Below are positions 37,401 to 50,337 of a stretch of 64,000 nucleotides of DNA, one piece after another. The number at the start of each line of letters is the position of its first letter. The first letter of the stretch is position 1. The notes below the pieces were generated by a model, which saw only the letters and a list, made by a program, of their open reading frames with translations, had not been told where the DNA came from and searched no databases. The stretch is from the NCBI GenBank assembly GCA_935421135.1, contig OW285195.1, forward strand, positions 8,284,701-8,348,700, written 5' to 3'. This DNA comes from Bugulina stolonifera (taxonomy: Eukaryota > Bryozoa > Gymnolaemata > Cheilostomatida > Bugulidae). The position numbers and the translations under genes were made by a program.

Positions 37401-38986
37401 GTTTGGCACAACTAGAATAAAATGTTTTCTACTTTCAAAAGTTTAATTTTTGCACGTATGCAGAACATCCTAAACATCCTCCTTCCTGCAGATCAAACAG
37501 GTTTCTTTGAAGTTAAATATCACGGATCACTGCAGCTAATGCGTAATAGGTATGCAAATGGGGGCTTGGTTTGCAGGCCAGCTCTTTTCCAGTAACCACA
37601 TATTACAATATTAGAACACTGTCACTATTATACAAGTACATACATGTATTTCCAACATGTACATGTATATTTGGGCGTTTTCTGCGAGCAAATGATATGC
37701 CGATAGCACTTATTTATTGTCTGAGAGTTTAGCACACTGTCAACTTGCTTGTAAATTGCCAGTATAGAATATAGTGTTCTTTTGTTTTTAAAGGGCCCTT
37801 CCGGCAAATAGAAAGGCTGTTCATCTCAAAACAATTACCATCTACTCTGACACTAACTAAAGAGTTTCTAACAGGATGCTGCTCTGTGTTCTGGGAGAAT
37901 AACGGGACTTTGCTGATTAGCGGAAGTGGGCGTACTGCAGAGTTGAATGAGGATTTTGAGACTTTGGCACAAGTTGAACTTGACATGGTGTGTACTTCAA
38001 TTAAGGTAGATCAGCAGTATGTGATGTGGATAAGAGAATCTGTGATGTCAATGTATGCACAAGTTCTCTTCTTGAGAGAACCCCTGAGAGATGTTGAAAC
38101 AGCCACTATATCTCATATCACTGTGTATAGAAATCACTCTTATCAACAGCTTGCGATGTTTCAATATCTACATCACCCCAGAGTAGTTGCCGTAGACAGC
38201 TCTTCTAAGCAGTTGATGTTCTTTAGTAAGGAAGGTGTGCTTGATCATGAGTTAAACATTCCAAGTATCAACCGACCCCAGAGTGTCTGCACCCTAGATG
38301 TTGGAGAGATTCTAATAACAGACTATAAAAGTGGTACAGTGAATAAGTACAAGTATATTCAATCCCATGGAAAGAAAGATGAGCTCTCACTAATTTGGAA
38401 ATGCGGTGGACTTGTAAAACCGACTGGCATATGTTCTGACGAATATGGAAACATGTATGTAGGAAGCTTCACTGAAGGGTGTGTTTACATATTGTCACCT
38501 CAAGGTGAGTTCTATTGGGCAATCGTACTATGATTAAATTACTGCATATATAAATGTGTATTAAATTAATATTCAGTGCGTTTTTTCAAAATCACTGCAT
38601 TAAGAACAATTTTTTGATCTCTCCATTGAAAATCTTCTTCACCAGAAACTTCACAATGCAAGTTAGTACACCTGCACATTGTACTATTATGCTTTCACTA
38701 AATAGTTCTTTTAGCGGTTTTGGTAGCAGTGAAGTGTTCTGAAATAGAATTGTACCATAAGCTAAACAATGCAAACTAGCATCATTGCTCATTTTACATT
38801 GAAATTTTATGAAGATTTATTCTTAGAAAGTCACTTGCTCTTTTTCTTTCAGGCCAAGTCTTCAAAAGCCTAAGACCTCCAGAACTTCAGAACGTAAAGA
38901 TATGTAGTCTCTCAGTGAAAAAGAATATTCTAGCAGTAGCTTGTCTTGACAAGGGGATAAAACTGTTTGACATTGCGATGGAGTGA
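34401..38986 (+). CDS. TRIM-like gene 2 (RING, two B-boxes, coiled coil, NHL-like propeller)
   Basis: Exons 34401-34567, 34839-35013, 35604-35784, 35919-36121, 37002-37275, 37794-38504 and 38853-38986 give 614 residues. The RING (residues about 13-55) has the full C3HC4 set: CDYC, CSHVLC, MDC and CPIC. B-box 1-like: CTMC, CLNC, CDEH (about 88-112). B-box 2-like: CDKH, CKNC, CINC, then a single KTC (about 139-168). The coiled coil spans residues 175-330, ending in the array-wide motif DLWRSTTQCL. The propeller opens SVFWENNGTLLISG and carries NHL-type repeats (RPQSVCTLDVGEILITDY, KPTGICSDEYGNMYVGS) and a last strand in exon 7. RING TRIM proteins are E3 ubiquitin ligases, and the propeller of this class often binds RNA or protein. 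Targets are unknown. Confidence 0.92.
35020..35350. repeat. 14-bp minisatellite at a 5' splice site
   Basis: About 24 tandem copies of tgcttagctacggt with point variants (tgcttagatacagt, tgcttagttgcggt). The array starts 7 bp after the exon 2 end of TRIM-like gene 2, inside the donor region (gtgagttgcttag), and the last three units are degenerate. Confidence 0.92.
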
Positions 38987-40310
38987 ATTAGGCTAAACTG
39001 TAATACTTTTACCTGTCCGACATATTTTAGTCAGAAGTTTTTCGAAAGTTGTTTCCCAGTTTTAGTAAATTACTCTACATGTATAAGCACCATGTCCCCC
39101 TAATTTATGTATGTACATGGACATGCTACTATATTTTATAAATGTGTAAAACTGATTGTGTCTTTTAGTATGTCTTTTAGTAAACCACAAAAATATAAAC
39201 TCGGTGTACAATTCCAGTTGTACAATTCCAGTCGCTAAATAGTTACCATGATTTTAATTACATCTACCAAGTCTCTGTCTGTGTGTGTGCTAGTGCAGCA
39301 AAATATTGAATCTTGATCCAATGAAGAAGTCTGCTAATTATTGATCATATGGGTAGCACAACATGGGCAGAGGTAAATGTTTGTCCGGGTAAAAATACAA
39401 AATAAGAATGTAAGTTTAATGTCAAGCCATTCCATATAACAGCTGCTAACGCCTAGAACAGCAAATGAATCCTGTGTAAGTCCTAGCAGCCTTGTCTCAA
39501 AACAAGGAGCTCTTGTACGCTGCACTGCCTTAGTACACCACAATTTTACTAAGAATTGGAGCGTCAACAAAGATTTTCTCACCTCTACCACTTATTAGAG
39601 AGGCTTTTAAGAGATGGGGGCCTGACTTACCATTGAAGGATAACCTATTGCCTCTCTTATAATAACAGGTAAATTATTCCATCATTGAAAAATATCCTTG
39701 CATATTTAATTTCAATAATTAACCCAATCCAAAGGGGAGTGTGTAATTGCTGCTGACCACAGAGCTCCCAGCTTCAACTTGTATTTTATACCCCATCGGT
39801 CCTAACAAGTTGAGCATAATTATCAATTATTTTATTACTATATTTCAGCTATTTCTATTTCAGCTCTCTGCCTTATTAAAATAATAACAACAGCACTAGT
39901 CATTACAAGTTATTCAAAAATGATGATCACTCAGGAATTCAATACAATGCAAGCAAATATATTATTTTGCAATGTATGCTATGTCAGTGTGCACAATATT
40001 GCCATTGATTAATTGATCCAATAATGTTACATGTAGTTTGACAAGCGGCAAATAAATTGTTTTAATAGTAATAGGTCTTTGTGCTTAGTTGAACATGTAC
40101 AATACCAATAGTCCATTTTTTGCATAATAATTATAATGGTTTGTACAGTATCACTGATGGCCTAGATACATCCATCCAATCAACTTCACTGATTGCTCTA
40201 TGAAAGGGGAATTCCCCATTCTAGCCTACTAGCGTATGTATTAATACTAGTTACTTAGCTGCAGCTGCACATACTATTACTAGCATTCAGTTGATAACAA
40301 CTAATCAAAT
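38987..40310. other. spacer between TRIM-like genes 2 and 3
   Basis: From about 39330 to the gene 3 ATG it is similar to about 55570-56380 upstream of gene 4, so it belongs to the duplicated block. No other gene seen. Confidence 0.6.
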
Positions 40311-43300
40311 ATGGCTGCTGCATCAACAAACCAGGCACTAACAGAAGACTACAGCTGTGGATACTGTCTACAGAGACTGAACTATATGATAGATCCAAGA
40401 GAGCTCCCATGTTCTCATGTATTCTGTCTATCATGTCTACAGTCTGCCATCAAGGAGAGTAGAGAAGGGACTCTAGTTTGCACTTTCTGTAGGTGAGTGA
40501 AATTCTATTAGATTCCTGGTCTCCTGCCATCTGATGACGTTAATCCCTTAGTCACAATTTAAATCTATCTCTCTGTTGAAAACTGAGGCAGCTTTGCCCT
40601 CAAATCTTCTATTCCTAGCACCAACCATAAATTGGAAGATCCGAGTACTCTAGAGAAAGTGCTACCACCAGAAGTAACTGATGCTGTATCTGAATCAGAG
40701 GTCATGTCATGTGACCTCTGTAAGAATGTGGAGAACAAAGCAGTTTGCTATTGTGTGGGCTGTGATAAGAAGTTTTGTGATCAACATCTCAAGGTAACCA
40801 TGATTAGTTTATCATTCTGATAGTGCACCCAATGAGTAAGCTCCTATATCATCCTTTTCTAGTCGGAATTTCTGTAGCTTACTACCTTTATGGTAGTCTC
40901 TAAAATGCAGTGGTTCCCAAGACCTCAGCTAAGATGTGTGACTGTCACCAAGATAGCTTTGAGCTTAAGACATGTTGAGGAGCCAAACTGGTGGCGCTAT
41001 AGAATCTTTTGCTTAGCAAAGCAGATGGAATCTTGTCACTTGTCGCTATTGAGAACTACATGTAGCTAAACTAGGACACTGTCTTTACAGCAGACTGGCT
41101 GACCTTATTTTCTTCTCTCGACAAGTTTGGAATATAATGTTGCCTTAGTGTTGAATATAGACAGAATTATATTGTAAAGATGTACGACATTCTCTACCTG
41201 TAGGCTATTCAATAATGTAACCATTACATGCACAACATTCCCCTTTAATTTACTGCAATGTCAACCTTACCTATAAGAACTACAACTGTAAATCGTTAGC
41301 CTATCAATGCTCAATGCCACCCCTTTATTGATATACGTAACGATATACAGTATACAGTATATGTATATTTATGAACTATAGTAATTTACAGACTAGCGAT
41401 TGAAACTATTTGAATTCCAACATGCAAACATAAAATTTTGCAAATTATTTAAAAAAAGTCACTTGAATCCTTAAACCCAGTCTAGCCTTGTATTAAATTT
41501 TTATGAAGCGGTGTCTCAAATTCGAAAATATGACGTTAACTGCTGCATCATGTATGAACATACTATTGTGGATTTGATATTGCACCAGATACTAATACAT
41601 CTCACAAGTAGGTGTTGTATGTAACACTTTTTATTGTGCGTTTGGAGTTTCAATTCCTTCCTTTCACTGGTCAGCTACACAGCATACGTACATGTATCTT
41701 TTTAACATCTCAAGTAAGCCTAATAATGTTTATACTGCCGGAAATGCAAAGTATTATTTCACATTTCCATTTGAAGAAGGTTGTTAATGTGCATACACTG
41801 CGTGCTTGCAGGTTCTGGTTAATAGACTCTGGTTGCCTGCGCCTCCACCACATATAGAACTTATTTTTCACTACTAATTTGTAGAATCATGAAGAGTTTG
41901 GATTGAATCACGAAACAGTAAGAATAGCTCTGTTCCAATCCCAGCCAAGAATGTATCAAAGGGAATCCTGTCCTACTCATGACAGCGAGAAGATTTTGCA
42001 CACTTGTGGGAAATGCCTGAAAATGTTTTGTTCCACCTGTGAGATGAACTTGACTTGTGAAGTGGTAGATGGTAAGTCCATATACATATAGTTTTTATAC
42101 AATACAGTCAGTGGAGCCAGCAGTAAAAGTGAGTAAACCCTGGTCATATCATGTGAATGGATCAGTATATCAACTAAATATGACTCTGTGCGTACAAGTG
42201 TCAGTTATTCTCTCTTGTAGCACAGTTCAGTTGTCGGATCCATGTGAACCGGTAGCTTCACTGTCCTTAATTATGTCATATTCTGGTTAGACACAAGATT
42301 AATCAAACCAAGTGCAATATCTCAAATTAACAAGCCATATTTTACATGATGGAACACCAACAAATTGTTAGGTTATATAACTGTTTATTGACTGACCTTT
42401 GTTTCCAATCAAAAGATACAGTAGTACATGAACATAATCATATGCATTGTACATGTATATGCTGGATATGATTCAATCCAGCATATACATGTACAATGCA
42501 TATGATTATGTGTTTATGATCGGTTGCTGTTAGCCAATGCATGTGTAGTAACGGACTACCCTGTTGATCCTACTTTCAAAGAAAATGGTGGTGATCTACG
42601 TCATGATATAAATAATTTGGAGCCATTTGCTAACAAAGTAAGAAAAGAAATCAAGAGAATGTTAAAGAACCTGTCAGACAAGATAACTGAAATATCCAAA
42701 CAGGAAAAGGCGGCTTGGAGGAAACTAGATGATGTTGAAACGTCAATTAAAGAAATGGTATCGGAAGTGGAAAGAGTTGCTGAAGAACAGGTGATAATAT
42801 TAAGACATGTCAATAGAAAACTAGTCTAGTTTGAAGATTCAATCACATGGCAGCAACTTTCTGGACGTAGTCTATGAGCAAAACTAATTTATTCTACATA
42901 CCTACAGTACACCATGCTACGAGACCTAACACTTTGAGTATTCTGACTAGCTTACATATCCCATCTACGTATATTTAATCACGTATATATATAAATTGTA
43001 CCCTATATGGTAGATTGCCGCAATTAGAAAAAGCTGTGCTGACACAAATAGAGACATAGCAGATTTTCAAACGAGAAGTGCAGAACGGGTAGAGAAATAC
43101 ACAGCAGGGTTGATGGTAGAGAAACAGAAGTTAGAAGATATCTGGAGATCAACCCATGATCTGATAACACTAGATGGAAATGCTAGAGTGGTGAGCAGCT
43201 GGAAGGACAGTATTAAACAGATAGATGATGGTCTATCTACTCAACTTAGTCAACTCAAACTACAGCCAGGGATCCTCAAAGATTCTGGTATGGTATTTCA

Positions 43301-46010
43301 CTCCTACTAAACAATGCTCGTCACCTGTTTCAGAATTAGTTACAAGTACAATCATGTACATGTATTATGTATATCTCTTTTAAAAAAAGTACTATTACTT
43401 GCAGAGTAACCATAAATTTTTATTGAGTTATGGCGAGCACAACACCTTCTGCGCTGTATAACTGCATGTACTACACAAGCATGACAGTAGCCGTATTCAG
43501 CGAAATGCATTGAGCACCTGACTTGCCCACTCATGTTAACACAAACACAGCATTTGAATGTTACACGCTCTATGATATACAATGTCCTCGTGTGCCTGTT
43601 CCTCTACAATGTATATTAATGGCAGGAAGGAATTGTCATTGGTAAAAGCGTCAGAAAATGGAAATTCTAATAACGGAAAACTTCTGTTAAAACGATGAAC
43701 TTGCGGTTTAAATTTTCTGAGAACATCAGAAAATGCAAAAAACGGTCTTTCTTCCATGTTTCATATAAATACTGAGTTGTAAGTTTCGTATGTTAAAGTA
43801 TCGGGTTTGATAGTCTTGTATTTGATTGTAATGATATTCATTCATATTTTGTCGCTCAACTGCTTTTCTCACACAGCGGTTAGTAGATACATCGTATGGG
43901 ATGCACAGGCAAACAGAAGATATGTCCTGCTCAGTAAAAGAATTTATATATAGATGTACATTAGTCAGCAGGCAGCTGCAGCTCAAAAATTTTCTGCTCT
44001 TATAAAAATTCATATAAATGATTAAAAGGCTTAATATAAAATAACAATGCAAATTTACATGTATATAGGATTTTTTGAAATTTCTCACAGTGAATTTGTT
44101 ACAGTTAGCAACATGTTAACGGAGGTTATCTTTGAATAAAATCTCTACTGGTTATACCAGCGCAGTACATGTAGTTCTACATCATGTTATATGTCAGGGG
44201 GTTTGGCCATGTTCTATATATTGTATAATGTATTTTTAGCAAGGAATTTATCTTTGAGCAGTCAGAGACTTGTTTCAAATCCATGAAAATACCAGTTCCT
44301 GACTGGGGTTTGAACCCGGGGCCTCTACGGCACCTAATCGCCTAGGACAGTGAACAGAACATGCTACCAAAGCCACTAGAAGACCGTAAAACCTGTAGCC
44401 GACCGCCGGTAAGTTGAAGAATTTCAACTTACCGGCGGCCAACCATTGACCGCAGGCTGTGCCTGGAGAATGGATACTACGACCTGCGGTCACCTACCGG
44501 TTGTCAAGTAACTGAATAATAATAGCACTTTTATTGCTTTGTTTATTACATGTATTGAGTGAAAACACATGTCTCCAGGTGCCTTACCGGTCTACTGCAG
44601 GTCCCCTGTAGACATCTTGCTATAGCTGGGAAGGCTACCTGAAGGCAAAGCCTGTGAAGTGGAAACCACGTTGACTCCAGGCTACCTTCAGGTGGCCTGG
44701 AGGTAGGACCTGCTGAGTGGAAACCAACCTTAAGGCATCATGCATGAATGAATATGGATACAATATTATTGTCAGTGTTAATGTACAATGTGAGTAAGAA
44801 TACAGTTTGTGTCCAGGCAGGCTGTTTCACCACAATGCATTATGTTATATATTTTAAAGGTGTGTATCGACAGTTAGAGAAAAGGTTTACCAGAAGCCGG
44901 CCACCATCCCATCTAATTCTTTCTGTGGCATCCAACACTGACAGCAGATCTGTATTTTGGGAAGATGAAGACATATTGTTGATCAGTGGGTCGTGTCACA
45001 CTTCCAGGTTTGGCAAGAAATTGAATAAGTTGTCATCAAACAGTATTATGGATATCTACTCATCAATAAAAGCTGGAGACGTCTATGTAGTGTGGCATAA
45101 AAATGGTGGATATGGTGAGATTAATCTTTATAACAATTTTCGTAAATTTGTGAAGACAATATATTCACTGCGAAACTTTACAGATGTGTCAGACGCCTAC
45201 CAGCAGTTGGCAACTGGTCATGAGAACATAATCGCTGCTGACAGCAATTCAAATTCGTTAATAATTTTTGACAATAAAGCCGGTTTGAGCCACATCTCTA
45301 AAATCCCCGATATAAATCGTGTTCGAAGCATCTGCGTTCTGGAAGATGGAGGTATCCTTGCTACTGACTTTGGAGGTAGCAGTGTTTACAAATACACACT
45401 AGATGGTACCAATCTTGTAAAGGTCTGGAAGTGTGATGGACTGGTGAAGGCTACCGGAATATGTTCAGATGAGTATGGGTGCATCTATGTTGGAAGTTCA
45501 GAAGGTTGTATCTACACCCTGTCTGCTGAAGGTAGGTAGTGGGTAGATCGCAGCAACCAACTAACATTGACCCAACATTATGTATCGAAGTCACTGATAT
45601 TGGAGAATGAAGTCATTCCTAGCTGATATGTAGGAACTGTAGTTGATGTTGTGTGCTTATTGGGTTCATTTCCTTGTATAACTATTAGCTCATTATTCTT
45701 ATAATATTTGTAGCTAATGGTATGCCACAACAGACCTAGCAGTGCTTGTTGCGTCTTGTTACCTTATATATAGGCCTGGTATTACATATATGTATAAACA
45801 TGAACTAGACTGAAAACTAATTGAATAAGGTAGGCTTACTTGAGGCTATATATTATTGGTCTATATTATTATACAGGTGTGCTGCTAGAGACTCTGAGAC
45901 CAGCAGAACTCCAGAATGTGATGATTTCTAGTCTCTCAGTGAGAAAGGATCTTCTTGCTGTAGCATGTCTTCATAATGGAGTCAAGCTATATAATGCATT
46001 GAGAGATTGA
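40311..46010 (+). CDS. TRIM-like gene 3 (RING, two B-boxes, coiled coil, NHL-like propeller)
   Basis: Exons 40311-40492, 40619-40793, 41885-42071, 42582-42790, 43014-43287, 44860-45531 and 45877-46010 give 610 residues. RING residues about 16-60: CGYC, CSHVFC, LSC and CTFC. B-box 1-like: CDLC, CYCVGC, CDQH. B-box 2-like: CPTH, CGKC, CSTC and a final LTC. The coiled coil covers residues about 182-340. The propeller starts SVFWEDEDILLISG and has NHL-type repeats (DINRVRSICVLEDGGILATD, KATGICSDEYGCIYVGS). The paralogue of gene 4, with which it shares flanks and introns; introns 2, 3 and 5 hold separate insertions or hairpins. The ATG context and the first 60 residues are almost identical to gene 4. 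Confidence 0.92.
41370..41540. mobile_element. degenerate fragment of the hAT MITE family at 62461
   Basis: Shares the block gattgaaactattt, aacatgcaaacataaaattttgcaa, gaatcctt and gtgtctcaaat with the right half of the element at 62461-63187. No intact ends. In intron 2 of TRIM-like gene 3. Confidence 0.7.
42432..42511. repeat. 36-bp perfect inverted repeat with 8-nt loop
   Basis: Arms 42432-42467 and 42476-42511 are exact reverse complements; the loop is atgattca. In intron 3 of TRIM-like gene 3, absent from the matching intron of gene 4. Confidence 0.95.
44221..44354 (-). mobile_element. SINE-like repeat, right part missing
   Basis: Begins ttgtataatgtatttttagc and carries the gggtttgaacccgggg core (B box on the minus strand) and acctaatcgccta. 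The right inverted terminus is absent. In intron 5 of TRIM-like gene 3. Confidence 0.7.
44403..44438. repeat. GC-rich 16-bp perfect hairpin
   Basis: Arms 44403-44418 (ccgccggtaagttgaa) and 44423-44438 with a 4-nt loop. In intron 5 of TRIM-like gene 3, inside a GC-rich insert (about 44355-44735) with further small inverted words such as accggt. Confidence 0.9.
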
Positions 46011-47568
46011 TTATACTGACATAGCTGTTACTATGCTGACAGAGTGGCAGCAGAAGGCAGGTGCTCTAGGTGTATTTACATGTACATGTATAATTGAGTT
46101 ACTATCTTGAATTGAATTATTGCTGTGCTAAAATTCTTGAGTTCAAAACTGATCCGTTTGAATTCTAATGAGTGGCATCCATGTGTCCCTCTCTCTCTTG
46201 TGCTAAAAATTTGAGTGGATGTCATGCAGATTTTTTTTGCAACCTTTCTTTTTTTAAGCTGTAATTTGATAATTTTCACCCAAACAACTACATGTAACAC
46301 ATATTTCATCTGTTGACATTAATATGGTTATGATGAATGCATGGCTGCCATAACCTAATGTGGCTTATTATAACACTGTGTTCTACTATGAATTTTGCTG
46401 CCTTATATGGATTCTGTGAGCCATTTACACCTAGAAGTTTCATGCAGTGTATTTTCCAACACTCTTATTTCTAATGTACTTTCTGGTGGGTAATCAAATG
46501 TTCCTTGTTCCGATTAATTGACCTGTAATGTGCACCATGATGTCTTATTCCTTTAGATACGTAAATCTAAATAACTATGCCATATACATGTACTTAGTGT
46601 GCTCAAGATACAGACACAAATACCACCCAGTCAGAACTACTATTAGAATATTGGGGTTGGAGGTACAGGACACATGTACATGTACATAAGATTTACTTGT
46701 AAGTAGTGCACTACCTCCATTATAAACAGTTCACTGCCTCTAGGCAATATGGCACACAGGCAGTGTTCGAAGTGGAACAAATGAGGTGGGGACACAGTAC
46801 CTACCTGCAATCTTAGGACCTTTCCTAAAGGGTGCATTGGTCACTCAGAAGCTGCAGATCATAATTAGAAGTTGTTCTCCCATTTCAGCAAGACAAAACA
46901 AGGGAGGACAATTTCTAATTATGATTGATAGCTCCTTTACCTCATTACACCGAGTACATGGTACCAATGTAGACCATTCCCTATGTTTTAAACTACTGAG
47001 TGTGCTTTGTGTCCTTCAATTTTGTATTACTGCTGCATTGATTGTAAGAATGAATAGATCTATACTATTTAAAACACGACAACTCCCCTTATCTTTCTTT
47101 TACTGTAATAAAAGTACATGTAGTCAAAGAGAAAACAACTTTACATTTATTACAAAATGCTGAACTACAACATTTTACAGTTGTATATTTTGTCAAAAGT
47201 ATATAAACACAAACAACAACAGCGTGTAACTGCAACTGTATGAAAACTATAGTAATTCAACAAAACAGCTATGACATTGACATCAACATTAGAGAAGGGA
47301 AGGAGTTGAGGTTTATCAACAAAATTATAATGAACAAAAGTATTATACAATAAAATACATGTATTTCCCTTGTCACAACCTACCTGTAGACTTTATCATA
47401 TAACACCAGTAATGTTATTTGAACAACAGCTATAAGGAAAAGTTAAAAGGTTGAAACCTATAAAACATACATACCTGTGTAAAGGAGTTTCACCAATTTA
47501 TATAGGATATATACATGTAGGCCTACTACTCACTGGGTTTTCTCTAATATTATTATAATTTTGTTAAT
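46011..47568. other. spacer after TRIM-like gene 3, no gene seen
   Basis: Presumed 3' UTR and intergenic sequence. An open stretch at 46786-47163 has no recognised domain. Confidence 0.4.
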
Positions 47569-47684
47569 TTAAGGAATTTATCTGTGGGAGCTGTCAGGTC
47601 TTGCATCAAATCTATGAAAACGCCAGGCCCTGACTGCGGTTTGAACCAATGGTCTCTACAGCGCCTAATCGCCTAGAAAAGTGA
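47569..47684 (-). mobile_element. diverged SINE-like repeat
   Basis: Matches the family from aaggaatttatctgtg through cggtttgaacc to cgcctaatcgcctag, with many changes. Confidence 0.6.
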
Positions 47685-48068
47685 ACAGAAGACATTGCCA
47701 CAACACCAGTACAGCAATGTTAGAAAAAGACAGCTTCACCAGCGAGCAGTAGATATGAAAAATATAAATTAGGGTATCTTTCTGCAAAATTAAATTCCTC
47801 ACCAGCTTCCTTTGGATCACTAAACACTGTATTACAAGTATCCTCACCACTTGTGACAACATCTTCCAAAAATGCTAAATGTTTTATAAATTGGCAGCAC
47901 TAGTAAAAACTGGCCTCAAAGTTAAATCCATGGCCGAAAATAACCTTAGCAAGAAATATCAAATCATACTGACAGTAAATTCAATTTAAACTATAAATAT
48001 AGTATTGCCTAAAAAGACTATTCAGCTACCTAAAATACTTGACAAGCTATCATGCATGTAGGTTACTA

Positions 48069-48152
48069 GGCAGCATGCAAGTACACTAATAGACAGCATG
48101 CAAGTACACTAATATGCGGCATGCAAGTACACTAACAGGCAGCATACAACTT
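48069..48152. repeat. tandem repeat, unit about 25 bp
   Basis: Three to four copies of cagcatgcaagtacactaat with variable joints. Confidence 0.85.
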
Positions 48153-50337
48153 CATTACCTGTGGTCTTTTGTGGACTTCTGAAAGCAATGAATCACCTCA
48201 ATACAACAAAAATAGAGAATGCAAACAAAACAATTATTTTAATTGCAGTCAACCAGTGAAACCAAGCTCAATCCAAATACATAGTTTCTACTAGTACCAT
48301 CTAGACTAAACAGTGACAGGATTCTTCTTAGCTCTCTGTGAATTCCAGTCTGTCATAACCTCACTCTTTGCCTCACTTACTAAACTTGGAAGTAGTTTGC
48401 AATAGTAGCGCAATACCTATAGCTGTTGAAATTCAATACTATGTGCAAAAACAAATAGTATCCCTACCTATTCTAGAATAAAAATATCAACATGAGATTA
48501 AAATATTTTATATAAAACAATACAACAATTGCTATATTATTTGCATTGAATATTCAGTATAATAATGATCATTAAATATAAATTAATTATCTAATTCCCT
48601 GTTCTATTAAAAACAATTTATTTCTATTTTATATTTTCATTTTTATTTATTGAATATTGACTTTTGTTCTTGTGACAATCCAGTAAGCAATATTTTTATT
48701 TATACTTGATGCAGGCGTATTGCTACAACAATTATTATCAAAATAATTTATTTCATATAAAAATTAATGGAAATATAAATAATTATGGTTATCATTATGA
48801 TGTAGTAGAATCATACTTTAGCGACTCCAATTGCATGCTCCCTCCGGTGGGTTGGGCTCTGGTTGTGTCGTGAAATTGACACAACACCCGATCCATACCG
48901 AGGGAGTCAAGTCAAGCAAAGATATCCACAGCTATATCTGTGCTTGTTGTAGAATAGCGCTGAAGAGCTAAAGAGTTAGAGGGAGGATGAAAAACGGGTA
49001 GTGCTAGTGGAGCGTTCAGGAAGGAGAGACTGGTTTTTTTGTTGTGCATATTTATTAACTATATTTATCTTTGAGATACTTTATTAGAGGTCTCTGTACT
49101 TGTACCGAAACATAACATTGTGACTGTATTATTATTTATTCCTTATTATTGATTACTAACATTATTATTACCACCATTGTTATTGTCTTTTTCTTATTTT
49201 ATTACATGAATACAGAACTAAATCTGGAAGTTAGTTGTTTCCTTGTCACTCCTTGGTGTGTCATTATCCCCATAGTTGATTAATTATCTCCGCCTCAATA
49301 CATCTGGCTGAGTCCTAAGTTAGATTTTCAAGCGTTTAGGAGGATCCAAAAGTAATAGAGTTGTGTGTCTCTGCCTTGCTAGCAGCACACAACGGGCAAC
49401 GTCTATAACAATGATATGATTACCATTTGATTATCTAATTCTATTGATTCACTTCTAGTTCTATTATTTATAGTAATCACTATAAATAATAAGTAATTAT
49501 TTATTTATTTATATAATTGATATAATGTTTGATTTATTATTTATATGTTATATTATTGAATACAGATTTTTTCTCTAGTGATAATCCAACAAATACGAAT
49601 ATTCATGCTATTGTTATATACAACATCATGGATGATCATATTAAATTAATATTAATATTTATTTTTAATTTTTGTATTTTTTATTTTATTAGCAAAGTAA
49701 GAAAAATACAATTATCTCCGATATTTATCACTCAGTCAAACGTCAAATTCCAATAGAGTAGAACAATTTACTTTTGAGATTTAGGTTTAGAGCTAAAAAA
49801 CTTTTAGATTCAACTGTTTAGCCACTGTCCTTATCAAAAAGTTTCCACGGCTCTGCAAACGCATTCGGAAAGCTGAAAATACTAAAGAAAGTGGAACCCA
49901 TATTCAAGTCCTGTGAAACCATTGATACAATGACTAACTTTGTTAGTAAAGCAGAAGGATTTATTTGTGTGCAGGTTGCTGGTTCAAGCTACTATAAACT
50001 TACTTTGACATTTCGGGATTGACTTAACACGCTGTAATCAATCAAACGATCGCTAGATTTGAGGGAAATTTTACGATCAGCAGTCACTCAGCAACCAGTA
50101 AACCTATTTCGATTGCGAAAACTGCCGTGCCTTCAGCAAAACTAGTCAATTACCATGAGGGTACACGCCTGCTGACAATGTACCCACCAAAATTGAGGTG
50201 GGTACACGCCGTATACTCCCGTATAACCACAATTCGAACACTGCACACAGGTATGTGCACTCATATTTATACTGTAGGTGTACCAAGAATGCCATTTTCT
50301 CTCTTTAGAGCTAGCGGTTGAAAACCTATTTAAATTA
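48153..50337. other. very AT-rich spacer with one structured island
   Basis: No gene seen. Around 48836-48910 a GC-richer island can fold (ctccctccggt with accgagggag, and gttgtgtc with gacacaac). The AT-rich stretches near 48640-48800 and 49545-49700 look like diverged direct repeats. Confidence 0.4.

Noticed and set aside
46786..47163. 125-residue open frame after TRIM-like gene 3
   Set aside because: No recognisable domain, signal peptide pattern or paralogue, and no splice partners found.
48640..49700. Short LTR pair around the structured island
   Set aside because: The two AT-rich stretches share only low-complexity words. No TG/CA ends or target duplication could be fixed.
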